In this document: piece after piece, positions 34,733 through 47,800 of the stretch
Numbering within the stretch: the first letter of the stretch is position 1
Layout: the number at the start of each line of letters is the position of its first letter
Origin: Zingiber officinale
Lineage: Eukaryota; Streptophyta; Magnoliopsida; Zingiberales; Zingiberaceae
Assembly (NCBI RefSeq): GCF_018446385.1
Contig: NC_055988.1
Coordinates: forward strand, 167,200,337-167,264,336
DNA length: 64,000 bases
Direction: 5' to 3'
Position numbers and translations under genes: made by a program
The notes under the pieces: generated by a model
The model's database searches: none
Told to the model about the DNA's origin: nothing
What the model saw: the letters and a program-made list of their open reading frames with translations, nothing else

Positions 34733-36452
34733 CATTCCGTATAGAACCTTCCTTCTTGTAGGGATTCTAACCCTAGATTTGAAAACACTTCTAATGCATC
34801 AAATAACTAATAGTTTTCGTTCCCATTTCCATAGATTTCGCCATGGAGTCGTCTTCGAGACCATCACTTATCTTTTATCGCTACTCCGGACTAGAGAGCC
34901 CAAAGTGTATCGTCAGTTATTTTTCGGATATCATGGACGTTGTTCAAGATACAATTTTGTTATTAGAAATAAGGGTGAGAAAATTCGATTAAATCGAACA
35001 AACTATTAAAATTCGGTTCGATTTATTCAGAAATTCAGTTTTTTTTCTCTGAAAAATTAATTATTTCATTTAATTTAGTTCGATTTTAAAATGTCTTATT
35101 CAACTAAACTAATAGAACAAATTAACTAAATTTTTGGACAAATTGAATTTATAGACATTATTTTTGAAGATCGAAATTAAATTTTATTTTTAAAAAATAA
35201 CTTTAAAAAAAATCGATTAATTCGATTTTCGACCAAATTAACTGATATTTCTCGGTTCAATTTGTTCGATTTTTTTTAAAAAATCGATAGGTTTATTATT
35301 TTTTTTTTTTGAAAAAATTGATTAGGATCAATTTGATTAATTCGGTTAAATTTGTTTAAATTTTAATCGAAAACTTACCCCCATTAAAAACATTCTCCTC
35401 TACTAGTTTTCTCCCCCTCTCCCACCGAATTTCATTCTCTATTCCATAACGAGCTTCTGTTCATAGATGTGCTATACATTTCATCAACTTCAAGAGCAAC
35501 CAGAGTTTCGTTCAAGTGTTTTAGAGAGTCCTTTTCTTTAGGGCTGTAAATGAGCCGAGCCGAACTAAGCCAAGATTTGGGGTGTTCAAGCTTGTTTGAT
35601 AAGGTAATCGAACCGAGCCAAACCGAGCTTAAAATGAATCGAGCTTTTGAACTGGCTATTCAAACTTGGCATGGTTTATTTTTTATAAGCTTGAGTTTGT
35701 TTGAAGCTTGGCTTATTTAGAAGTTATCGAACTCTCAATTCAAGCTTGGCTTGAGCTTGGTTTGAGCTTGGCTTAAGCTTAGCTTGAGCTTGGTTCGTTT
35801 ATAAGTTATCAAGCTCTCAATTCAAGCTTGTTTGATTGTTTGAAACTTTTAATTGTTTGATTAGTTATTAAACTTGATAATTCAAACTTATTTGTTTATT
35901 TTATTTTATTATTTATTTAATATATTTAAAAGAGTTTTATTAATGAATATAGTTCGTGAACATTATTCATGAACACTGTTCACAAATATTATTCACGAAC
36001 GTTGTTCATGTCTTTATGAGCGTTAACGAGCTGAACACATCTGTGTTGAAGCTTGTTTGTTTAACTTAACGAGCTGTTCAAGCTTATTTGTTTAATTAGT
36101 CTTGTGTATATTGAACGAACATAAATAAGTTCTTACCAAGTCGAATACCAAACTTATTCACCATAGTTCATTTACAGTCCTACTTTTCTTTCATATCAAA
36201 TTGTCTGATTTTTTTAAAACTTTAATATATTTTAAAAATAAATAATATTTTTTATAAAATATTATAAGAATCATTTAATTTTATTAGTAACATTTAAAAG
36301 GACAATTTATACATTGTAAAAAAATTAATTTCTAGGTCACGTATGTACCCAAGTTCATTTCTTTATTAGTCAAATTTAAAAAATAAAAAATATTTTTTTA
36401 AAATGAAAAATAAAAAAATTTATGTTAAACTTAGAAGCATAATTTATTAAAA
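34733..36452 (+). pseudogene. ATR pseudogene fragment C (exons 1 end, 2, 3 start)
   Basis: Exon 1 end (GAACCTTCCTTCTTGTAG) at about 34741, exon 2 at about 34835-34940 still reads FRHGVVFETITYLLSLLR and EPKVYRQLFF, AT-rich intron 2, then the exon 3 start at about 35467. A foldback element cuts it at 35540. The tail 36192-36450 matches the tail of fragment A. It abuts the duplicated transporter leader. Confidence 0.78.
35540..36182. mobile_element. Foldback element (~643 bp) with 9-bp target duplication
   Basis: CTTTTCTTT flanks both sides (35531-35539, 36183-36191). Ends are inverted: AGGGCTGTAAATGAGCCGAG and, from the right on minus, TAGGACTGTAAATGAAC. The interior is rich in AAGCTTG, GAGCCGAGC and GTTCATGAAC-like motifs. 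The target length points to a Mutator-like origin. Relatives: 9961-10534, 57730-58040, 62815 onward. Confidence 0.7.
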
Positions 36453-38031
36453 ATTGACTATCTAGGTCAACTTTCATTAGTTGACCTTCAAAATTGACTA
36501 TCTACGAGGCAAAATTCAAAACTGCGTTTCATATCACAAAAAAAGAGTTTCACTAGAAAATGTAGAGAGATCTCAACTTCTTCGAGCGATATCAGATACT
36601 CGTTACAGCATGAGAAGAAAATTCTGACAAATCTCATTAGGAAACGTCCACAAGTAGGAAATGCCCAAACCAATGAAATAAACCCTAACAGCAGTTTCCT
36701 TACGCCCGACAAAGATCGAAAACCCTACGCGGAAACCTACCGAGTAAAAAGCAAAGATCTCAAAATCCTTGCGCAAATAGAGGGAAAACGTAAATCACGA
36801 CCGGCGAAAGAGGGCATCCGAGCCGAAATCTACCGATGGAGGGCGGCGGGAATGCTCCTTGCTTCCTTCTCACGCGCAATGCAGCCGGAAAGCCTCCTCC
36901 TGACCTCCCGCCGGAGAAGCCGCCGCTTCCTCAACCTTCCTGTTCCTCCTTTCACGGACTCCGGGATTTCATAGCGATTCATGGGTACGGAAGCTAGCGA
37001 ATGGCCGCGAAATGAACTATCACAGAAAAAAATATCCAATCTATTGCCTACCGATCGAAGATCTCTCTACTCGCAATCCTTCTTCAGATGCATCAACAGG
37101 AAAGGAACGATTTCTTTTTCTGCTTCACTCGTTCTCCTCTCTGTTCTATTATATAGCACCCAAAAACAAACGTTTTTTTTCCCCTTCCCTTAATTCTCAA
37201 AAAATAAAACTATAATTCTTAAATAAAAATATTTAATATTATATAATTAAAAATAAATAAATAAAATCTAGTTCAGCCAAATCGAATTCCATTGGATTAG
37301 AAATTCTTACCAGTTCAAAAATTCTTCAGTTGACTTCTAATTTATAATATATTTTTATTAAGAGAAAATGACATTTTTGTTATGATCCAATCTCATAATA
37401 ATATTAAATATATGAATCTCTCAGTTAAAGAAAAAGAAAAAGATAAATAGGCTGATGAGGAGCTTACTTGGCACCATTAAATTATGAATAATTTCTTTTT
37501 CCGCTAATATTTTTATATATATTTTCTAAAAAATAATGCTAAAAATAATAATAAGGTATTTGAGTGTTCATGTGTATGGTTTGGCTCGATCAAAGCTTAG
37601 ATCTTGACTCACATAGAATAATGAAATAGACGAGATGAGTGAGGTATATTGGATGAGAGTCTGTGTTCTCGATTGTTTTGATGAAACCTACCTGTACAAT
37701 GGCAAATCCAATACAATTATAAGGCATAAGGTCCATGTTCACTATTGCTTTTATAGATGATCAATGTAACTATAAGCCTTTTAAGTCAATTCGAGCCTAG
37801 TAAAAAAAATCCTCTCCACCAACTACAGTCCCCTAATTACCTCCTCATATAATCATGGAACTATTGGTATAACAAATTCTACCTTTTATTACCCTTAGAT
37901 GAATTCGAGTGGACGAGGGATATTACACGATAAAGAGTTCGGAGTGCAAGTTATAGGTTAGAACTTAATTGTCTCTATAGATGATCAACATTATCAATAT
38001 AAGTCTTCAAGCGAATTCAATGGCTGTGTTG

Positions 38032-38032
<1 letters not shown>

Positions 38033-38080
<48 letters not shown>
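38033..38080. repeat. (TAA)n microsatellite
   Basis: About 15 uninterrupted ATA/TAA triplets in the duplicated promoter. The left copy has only a short (ATA) tract at the matching place (17163-17180). Confidence 0.95.
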
Positions 38081-38081
<1 letters not shown>

Positions 38082-39132
38082 TGATTTGTTTAAATTTTAA
38101 ATTAAAAAATATTTTTTTAAAAAAAATGTGAGAATTGAAATTTAACATGACGTGGTGGCTGGCTTGTACGCTCATCCATCAATTTAAATACATGATTTTA
38201 GATCAATTAATTACAATTTTTTATTTTCCAATTTTTTTTTTAAATACATATAATTGATGTAGTAGATGAGCTAGTTGTGACAAAAAACAAAATATATATA
38301 CTTTTTTTTAAAAAAATTTGAAATAAAAATAATTAGTATTAAATATTGAAATGGATAAGACGTAACCATTTTTTAAAAGATGGTCTCCGTGATAATTAAA
38401 TTCTTATTTTGTCTACTCGGTTTAGTTAGCCTAGGGTTTGATCCTTGATTATAATATATTTATTGATATATTTTTTAATAAGATGTGTAATTAATGAATA
38501 CTGAACTTTTAGACGATCTGCCATAAGTCTTTTCTGATTTATTCTAGTGGCTGATGAAAAAATTTTGTAGGATCAAACTGATCATCACAAAGCTAATTGA
38601 GTTTATTAATTTTTTTACGGTTTACTTAGTCTAATTTATCTACTAGTCTTAGCTTATCTAATAGATCTATAACTTAATACACTTACGAAGTTTATACATA
38701 TCGACGAAAGAGATTAATGAAGAAATGTTTAAGATTTGATATTCTCGTACAGTCCAAATTAATTAACTTAATTAATATAGATTATAAAGACACGAACAAT
38801 CTTTTTACATTCTAAGTTGAAAAAAAAATAGATCATGACATAGTCATGTGTGAGCTTGTTAATATATAATAATATTATTATTTATTATATAATTTTAAGG
38901 TTGTTTATTTATTATTATTATTTAATTTTTGATTTCACAGCTAAAGCTTTGAAATGAGGCGTGGAGAACATGTAGTTGAGTTTCACAGCTAAAGCAAACT
39001 TGGACATTTATGACCCCCATTTAACCCGATAAAAATTGATCACGCTTAGCAAACTTATCTTTATATTGTGTTGCGTTCGTAATAGACATAACATGATTTA
39101 ATGGATCCGCAATTTACTTCTATTTTAATTTA

Positions 39133-39137
<5 letters not shown>

Positions 39138-39170
<33 letters not shown>
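39138..39170. repeat. (AT)n microsatellite
   Basis: About 16 AT dinucleotides. The left duplicate has a plain AT-rich stretch at the matching place. Confidence 0.95.
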
Positions 39171-39176
<6 letters not shown>

Positions 39177-39440
39177 TAAATAAAATGTAGTTGCTAAAAT
39201 TTAATGATAATATATACTATTTTAATAGTTCAAAACTAATTTAATAATCAAAATTTATAATTTAAAAAAATAAAAAAATAAAAAGGACACTATTTTTTAA
39301 TTAGAATAGTTTAAAAGGTATTTTTTTTAATTTATTATCAGTTCCTTCTCACCTCTATATATTTTATTTTCTATTTTTTTTATATTTAATATGCTATAAA
39401 GTTTTTATAAAATAATATAGTTTATAATAGCGTTCATAAA

Positions 39441-40190
39441 CATGAATATTACAATTACCATATTAGGGCATCCATGGTCATGCAACTGGCCAATATATTT
39501 ATCTAATTCTTCTTCATTTTTATAGATACAAAAATTTAAAATAAAATATAATTCTTTTTACATGTAGCACATTTAAATTAGAATTTAATATATTTTTTTA
39601 TCAAATTGAGTATGATTCTTTTTTTACATGAACAATCAATTGAGAATCATATTAATTAGGCTAAATTGATTAGCTTAGCCTGAATTGATTGGGTCAATCG
39701 ATTCGATCTAAGCTAATCGATTGGTATGACTCCCAATTTATTGATCAGGTGTAAAAGGAGTCGTGTTCAATTGAATGAAATATATCAAATTTTTTTAAAT
39801 GATGTTGAATTTAGAAAGAATTATATTTTCTTTTATATTTTTTTTATGTATAAGTATAACTAAGTTGGTATTAAATATATTTGGTTAGAGAGTGAGAATA
39901 AATATTATCTAACATGAGGACTGAGATAAAGTTTAAATTATGTAAAGGACAGTTTATCGTTATTAATATTGGGTTTAGGGGTTATAATACTCAAATGAGG
40001 TTAGAAATCAAAGTAGATGAGTATTATAATACCCCACAATAATAACGTTTAATTTTTTGACACGGTTGAGAACGAATTATATATATAAAAATAATAATAA
40101 TAAATTTTAAATATAAAGAATAAAGATAATAAATGGATAATGAGACATATAAATAATTAATATTAATATTAACGTTATACTTATTATTCC
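39441..40190. other. AT-rich region upstream of ATR
   Basis: No gene was seen. It contains ATCGATT/AATTGAT-type repeats near 39660-39730 and short TA-rich tracts. It lies between the end of the duplicated transporter upstream region and the candidate ATR promoter. Confidence 0.45.
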
Positions 40191-40316
40191 ATATAAAATG
40201 GTGACATATATTAATGCCCTATTACTCAGTGACTCCAGGACTGAGAAGTCGCCGCCTTCGTCTCCGTCTCCGTCTCCGTCTCCGTCTCCGCGTCTCGGTC
40301 TCCCGAGTGCCGATAC
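40191..40316 (+). promoter_or_regulatory. Candidate ATR promoter and first leader exon
   Basis: TATAAAAT at 40192-40199 is followed by a locally GC-rich stretch with (TCTCCG)n at 40258-40292 and a donor-like CGATAC/GTGAGA at 40316/40317. This looks like a plant 5'-UTR exon. The ATR start codon is 1.55 kb downstream, so a leader intron would be needed; a further candidate exon is 40400-40454. Inference only. Confidence 0.35.
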
Positions 40317-41270
40317 GTGAGAGTTTTTCTCTACTTCATTTTCATAGTTAATGTGGTATGAGGGTTTGTCATGCATTTATATCTGTACTGTTCGACAGGC
40401 TAGAAAGCAAAGGTTGGAGAGAAACCCCTTTTATCAATTTCCACGTTTGTGCAGGTGTATTATGGATCCAAAATATACTATGGTCATTGAGCTTGCACAC
40501 TGATGAAATTGGTTATTCTTTGAGCATTTTTTCCTGGTTTCTTATTTAGTATGTCTTGATTAGCTCTTAATTATATTATTACGTAGGATAAGTTTTCTTC
40601 TTGTATTTGGTTTTTGTGTGTACCTTTTTGTGGCAGCTGACATGATCCCTTTTTTTTACCTTGGGCTTTAATTATGCCAATTGACTTTATAACATAAATT
40701 CTGTAGGAACTTCAAATAATAGCATTGCTTCTTAAATATTGAAAGTCTTCTGGTAGTCCAGTTTATAGGCTTTCCAGAACAATTTCCCATTCTATGGGAA
40801 TGGGGTGCACTATTAAATGTTTGCTTGAAATACGAACACTACCAAAGATTTTTCTTAACCTAGTACGAAACTACATCTGGGAGAGTATGGCAATTATTTT
40901 ATCACAAACGTACATATCCACAGTCCTGATTAAAACTCCTCAAAGATAATGGACAAAAGAAAAGTTTCACATGGGTCTAGCTCAGAGGATTTGTTTAGGT
41001 TACAGAAGATATACTGTCTCCATAAATGTTTCTTTTAAGTTTACACAGCCTGATTTTGAGAGCATATGTTATCAGGTCTTTCATGCAGAGCACATTGCCT
41101 TCATTTCTCATATCCTGTCACTTTCTGTTGCTCACGTTCTTTACTCTAGCTCCTCTGAAGCATTTCAAACTCTTTCTTTTTTTTTTAAAAAAAAAATCAA
41201 TAGGAATGAACTAAGTATGTTTGCTCAATGGATTCTCGTATTGAAACTGGATATAGGTCACATACCACTA

Positions 41271-41544
41271 GTGCTACTCCAGAATTGTTACAACATAAAC
41301 CAATTAATTAGATCAAAATAAAGCATGGTTGCTAGTGACCTGGCCCGAGCATGTGTAAGGGCAGTAACTTTTCCTCAGACCCTGCTTTGCATTTCCATAG
41401 CCACATGAGTGCTACTCCAGAGTTGTTACAACATAAACCAATCAATTAGATCAAAATAAAGCATGGTTGCTAGTGACCTGGCCCTAGCATGTGTAAGGCA
41501 GTAACTTTTCCTCAGACCCTGGTTTGCATTTCCATAGCCACATG
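41271..41544. repeat. 138-bp tandem duplication upstream of ATR start
   Basis: Units 41271-41408 and 41409-41544 both start GTGCTACTCCAGA and end TTCCATAGCCACATG. They differ at only a handful of positions, so the duplication is recent. Confidence 0.95.
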
Positions 41545-41870
41545 TATTCTTCCCAGGCCTGAAGAGTCCCATCCTCTGAAGCACTTTTAATTTATTCACA
41601 TGTTGATACAACATAAGATGGATTTCCACAGAATTGTGTTATCTTATGCCTTCTAAGCTATGTTGTACAATACAAACTGGCTTTTGAACCAGTGATTCTG
41701 GTAAAGTTTTCTTTCTGAGAATCATCTTCTCTTAAAGCATTGTTGACAATGCTTTTGTTTAAAGAACACAGGCATAAATGGTGGGTGAACACAGGATCAG
41801 GGTTCTCTTGATTTGTTCCTTATTAAGTTGAGTGAGTTTTTCACCGTGTGATACGGAGTTGAGGGAGTTT

Positions 41871-44800
41871 ATGGCCAACATTTCCAGCCTCATCCGCGAG
41901 TTGAGGGAGTTTATCTCCACCTCCCGATCAGCCTCCATCGCGACGTCATCCTCCCACGGCCAGGAATCTGTAGAGGCCAAGTTAAGCGGCGTCTTACCCG
42001 ATCTTCTGCAAGCTTATATCATCCCTTTAATCAGTAACGAGAGGGAAGTTACAGCTGTTCTCAATCTGCTTTCATTCACGGCCCAGAACTATCCCGGTGT
42101 CTTCTTCCACGGTCGAGCTGCTGGCATACTTCCTGTAGTCGGCCGTCTCCTTCCATTCCTCACGGAACCTTCTTTCAGGTAGCATTTCCAACTCTATATG
42201 TGAAAACATTTCCAATGAGCATAACTAATCATTTTCGTCCCTGTAGTTTCCGCCATGGAGTCGTGTTCGAGACAATCGATTCTCTTCTTGCGCTACTCCG
42301 GATTGGTGAGCCTAAAGTCTATCGCCAATTCTTTTTGGACGTCATTAGAGGTACAGTTTGGTTATTAGAAGCGTTACCATCTACTGTTTTTCCAATTTCA
42401 TTCTCTATTTCATAACTGGCTTCTGTTCACAGATGTTCCATACATTTCAACAACCTCAGATAGAGTTTCGCTTAAGTGTTTCAGCGAGTCCTTTGCTTTG
42501 ATATCAGACTGCCCTGTGACGTTTAGTGAGCTTCCAGTTTGTTGCCGACCTCTGGATGGTCCGGGTGTATTGATTGTCCTCACTGACAAAGAGAGATGGC
42601 AACCATTTGCTGCATGGACAATTAGGCTTATTAACAAGTGTTTGATGGAAGGGACGCTCAATATGGAAGGTCTTTTTAATGCTTCTTTTGTTCATTCAGT
42701 CTGCTCTTTTTTACTGGGCTACGAGGATGCAACTCTGCATATGGTATGTTGGTTAATTTCTCAAGAACATGCTGATGAATTTACATTTTGTATGCTATGG
42801 TGATTTGTTTTTTTTTTTTTGCAAACAGGCTTGTTTTGATTTTGCACGAATAACAACAAAGGTGATCAATGCGGATATTATACCAGTTGAATATGTAATT
42901 CGTTCAATAGCATGCATATTGTGTTTTGATGAAAATAAGTCTGCATTCAGGTATGCACTTTATGTTTGATGTCATACTCAGTCTTTTAGGGAAGATTCAA
43001 CCTTGCCTGTACAGGCAGTCCTCCAACGTAACTCAATTGGGTGGGCCCCGCTGACCCCCTTGAGTCACATTGTGGCACTGCCTGCACAAGTAGGGTCGAA
43101 TTTTTTGTCTTTTAGCTCACCCCACCTAGTGGGATAAAGACTTAGTTGTTATTATTATTGTATTTTGTTCAGTCTTTTGGTTATTTTATTTCTACTTGTT
43201 ATTATTTTTAGAAATGACAACAAATTGATAAATATGCACAAAAATAATGTCAAAAAGTAGTCATTCTTATCTACAAAATACACTCTCTCCATTTTTGCAT
43301 ACAAAGTAGTGCTTGATCTTGACATATAGTTTAATTTCATTCTTCTCATTAATCCCACAAGCTAGGTTGTGAGATTATTTAACTTTTCTACATGGGGTTT
43401 ATAAAGACTTGATAGTTAACAAATGTAAAAAACTTGGAGGAGATTAGTACTGTAATTGAACAAGAAGTTGAGAAAAAAATATAGCACATCTGCAAGAAGC
43501 CAAGAATATGTTAATGGTCATTCAATCCTTGTCAACTAGTTAAATGCTAATGTGGATAGTAGTTTAGTAGTGCAGGAGAGTTTTTTGTAAGAACTTGAAA
43601 TAGCTTGCTCATTAACCATTGATGATGATCTCAATTTTTTTTTCTCTCCTTAGATATAAATCATATAATTACCAAGGGGATAGTTTAGTGAACAATTCTA
43701 TATAGAAAGCCTTGATTTAGCAGAAGCTTGCTGTCTTGTTTGTTTGAGACAATTGCAAGCTCTATCTTGCTACACTTCTTGTTTTAGAAAGTAGTAGTCC
43801 CCAGGGCGTAGCACAGATGGGGAGTGCATGGTTCTGTGGCTGAAAGGTCCAGGGTCGATCCCCGGGGTGTCACTGCCTGGGGTTAACGTCTCCGCTATGC
43901 ACTTTCTACCTGTGTACCTGCATTTACCTCCCTCCATATCCGTGGGACCGGCTCTAGGGGGGCCGCTGATGTGGCGGTTCCACATTTTTTTTTTTTTTTT
44001 GTTTTAGAAAGTAGTACGTTCAATTCTCTAATGATACATTAATTCTTTGCAGAAACACAACATATGATTCTTGTATGGGTGCTTGCCTCCATCTGCTACA
44101 TTCTTGTTGTCCAACTAAGATTATTGAATCTACAGCTAGTGAGATCATTAATGCTTTCACTAGATCCATATGTAGCACAGAGAGTCGCGAACTTCAGGTA
44201 AATTTATAATTAACTTTGTTTTTTTATTCGTTTTTGATTCTCTAAGTGACACTTGGGTTTCATCAGTTAGCTTTGTGTAATGCCTACGTAAGAATTGCTA
44301 AAAGCTGCCATCCTCAAATTTGGGAACCTAGTCTTCTTGTTAAGATGCTGTACTCGGAAATACCTTATCTACCCTTGATTCAATGTATCCAAGCAGCACT
44401 CTCTATACTAATTTCCAGTGATACTCTAGAAGGTGAAGTTGATGCTAGCGCATCTGTTGCTTATTTAAAGTCATCCGGGTTGATGCAAATCAGTAGCAAC
44501 AGATCAATGGAAATCAACCCTATTATTACGTTCAAGATTCAAAAGATTGCAGAATCAAACATAGAGTTCACCTCAAATTTTCTTGTGGATATTGAGCAGA
44601 AGAAAAAGTTTGCAAATGAATTGTGGAATTCAATTTGTTCATTTCTTGCTAACTTGGAAGCTTCTCCACTAAAACCAGAAAGAACTATAACAGCTCTTAG
44701 TCTCCTTTGCCTTGCCTTTTCTGCTCACCCACGATCGAAATTGTCCTCTAGCATTTTCCATCAAAATCTTTCATGGATTCCTTGGACACGCAAGCAGGTT

Positions 44801-47800
44801 TGTAAATGAATATCAGAATGTGAATTTTTTTATTCATTCTCCATTATTAACACTCAACTAATTATTTTTTTTTGCACAGGCAAAGGATTCAAGCTTACTA
44901 GCATCCATTTTGCCAACCTATTTACATGCTATTCACAACATATTGTGTCTTCAAGGTGTGCACTAGTTCTGTCATTTTCTGTGTTGGATTGTATGAAATT
45001 ACCAGCTAGGTTTATACAATTTCTTTTTGCAGACATTGTTTTAGGTCGTTAGTTCAGTCAAATAACAGGTTGTTTAGTTAAATTTTAACAACATTTCAAG
45101 AAATCACCTTTTTCGAATTTTAAGAAATGATAGAAGATACACACAAAAAGATTCATTTCAAAAGGATTAACTAATCAGAGGAAATAGGAGCAAGAAAACA
45201 TAACCATAACAAGTCAATTCAAGGAATGTGGAAACAAAGCAATAAATAATATACACATTGCTCACCTGACTTTAAACCTTACACTCTGAGGTAGAATATA
45301 CTGTTCCTTGTTCATTCTGAAATACTACTGTCCTTCATAACACTTGGCTACAAATATGCCTAATTGGACTGATCTTTTTGTTATGTTCACATTTTTATTC
45401 AGGCACACAAAAATTTTTAGTTTACCATGATTTGTTCTTTTGTTTGGCACACAAAACAAGCTATGTTAAGGTTGTGGATAGAGGATATGATAGTTGTTGG
45501 AAAGTTCAAGAAATTACTAACCCATACCCATGATACATAGCAACATGCTACCAGAAGTTCCAGAGTTTGTTAATGCATGTTTATTTGTTATGCTAGATTA
45601 TTAGGTATACAACTGTTAAATATGAAATTAACATTAGTTTTTTCTTAATTTAACATACTTCTATTTTCTATTTCAATGTTGTTATAACGATGGCTGCCTA
45701 GGCCCCTTGTCTACCGTCTAAGCATCTGGCATTAGGATGACCGTCTATCATCTAGAACAACCTTCTATGCAATATATTTCGCCTTATTATTTGCTATTTT
45801 ATATCCAAATTTTGTTCATTTTTGTAATCTTTAAGTCATGTTTTCTTTTTTTTGGTAGTATATCTTCAACATGTTGCTTATGATGTTACAATTGCATTTT
45901 TAATGCTCCAACAAATGACTTTTTCATGTTTCTGTAATTATCATCTCAGCCAACATTGTATTCACAAAGGCTATTATCAAATTTGATTTTTGGCTATTAA
46001 TTCTAGTTTAGTTACCTGCATTTCTGAACACCAACTTGTTTAATTTTACATCAATGATTCAGATCTCGAGTCACGAGAAAAGTTGTTCCATGACGATGAA
46101 TTCTTGACTGCTGTTGAAAGAAGCAGCAGTATATACCCAAAATACATAGATCTTCTAGAGTTGTTGAAATTGCCTAGTGAACTGAACAAAGTCATACATG
46201 AGGCAAGGGAATCAACATCTCTGAATGATCAGTTGCAAGATGCTGTTGATGGTCTTAATCATGAAAGTCTAAATGTAAGATATATGGTGGCATGTGAGTT
46301 AAGCAAGCTGTTGAATTTGAAAAGAGAGGAAGTTACTGCTCTTATTGCTGGAGATTTTATTGTGGATTTGGATGTTATAAGATCCTTGATTTCATCACTA
46401 CTAAGAGGTTGTGCAGAGGAGTCAAGGACAGCAGTTGGCCAACGGTTGAAGTTAGTCTGTGGAGATTGTTTAGGCGCACTTGGTGCTATAGACCCAGCTA
46501 AATTTAAGGGAATATCTTCTGAGCGCTTTAAAATTGAATGCTCTGATGATGACTTAATTTTTGAATTAATTCAGAAACATCTTGCCAGGGCATTCAGAGT
46601 TGCTTCTGATACAATTGTCCAGGATTCAGCTGCATTGGCTATACAAGAACTTCTGAAGCTAGCTGGTTGCCAGGCATCACTAAGTGAGGATCTTACAACT
46701 GAAATTACTTTTTCATATGGTTTTGACCAGCATAATGAGATTAATATAAGGGGTCAAACGTTGTGGGATCGATTTTCTAATTATGTCAAGGAAATTATTG
46801 CACCATGTTTGACTTCAAGGTTTCAACTTCCTGTTGTAAGTGATTCAACATTTGTTGGTCCTGTTTATTACCCTTCAATGTCATTCCGGCAATGGATATT
46901 CTTTTGGATAAGGAAGCTTACAGCTAAGACAACTGGTCCACACTCGAGTATTTTCAATGCATGCCTAGGAATAGTACAACATGATATGCAGACAGCTGCT
47001 TTTTTGCTACCGTATTTAGTACTTAATGTTGTCTGTCATGGCACACTTGAAGCAAGGCATAGCATAACTGAGGAAATTTTATCTGTGCTTAATGCTGCAG
47101 CATTAGGGCACAGTGTAGCTACATTGCATGAAATTGCTGGCGAACAGAGTGAACTATGCGTACAGGCTGTTTTCACTCTTCTCGATAATCTAGGTCAATG
47201 GGTTGATGATCTTAAACAAGAACCTGCTCCCTCTTGGCTTAAAGTTAAAAGTGAAGCTATGGTCAATGTATCTGAGCTACTAGCGTCCATTCCAAAAGTT
47301 ACTCTTGCTAAGGCTTCCTTTAGATGCCAGGCTCATGCTCGTGCACTGATGTATTTTGAATCACATGTCCGAGAGAAGTCCGGTTCATTCAATCCAGTTG
47401 CTGTGAGAATCAGATTTGATAAGCCTGAGAAGTCAAGTTCCACTGATTCACCCACCACAAGAAGTGATTCAGATTATCCCTTTGCCGATGAAGACATATC
47501 ATTTTTGATGGAGATCTATAGTGGTTTAGATCAGCCTGATGGCCTCTCTGGTTTGGCTAACTTGAGAAAAACATCAAAACTGCAAGATCAACTTCTAATA
47601 AATGAAAAAGCAGGAAATTGGGCAGAAGTACTGATGTTATGTGAACAGGCTTTGCAGATGGAGCCTTCCTCAGTTCAAAGGCATTCAGATTATCTCAATT
47701 GCTTGCTTAACATGTGCCACCTTCAAGCCATGGTTACACATGTAGATGGTCTAATCTCTAGAATGCCACAATATAAGGAGACATGGAGCATGCAAGGTGT

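Larger units (their letters stand above)
36453..39440. pseudogene. Truncated second copy of the TMT leader and upstream region
   Basis: Copy of 16103-18438 carrying part of the leader intron, the leader exon (about 36840-37110), a TATA box and upstream DNA, but none of the transporter coding exons. Its leader donor is GTAGAT instead of GTAGGT. It has extra insertions at about 37557-38030 and 38420-38630, a (TAA)n run at 38033-38080 and an (AT)n run at 39138-39170. The leader uORF stops after six codons here. A chance ATG (37000 area) opens a 50-codon frame. Nothing suggests a functional product. Confidence 0.82.

Noticed and set aside
40400..40454. Possible separate coding exon (ARKQRLERNPFYQF)
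   Set aside because: It has acceptor- and donor-like ends, but no matching neighbours or known family. At most it is an ATR leader exon.
43797..43880. Possible tRNA gene (box A and box B present)
   Set aside because: No cloverleaf could be drawn; a T-rich tail and 16-bp target duplication show a SINE.
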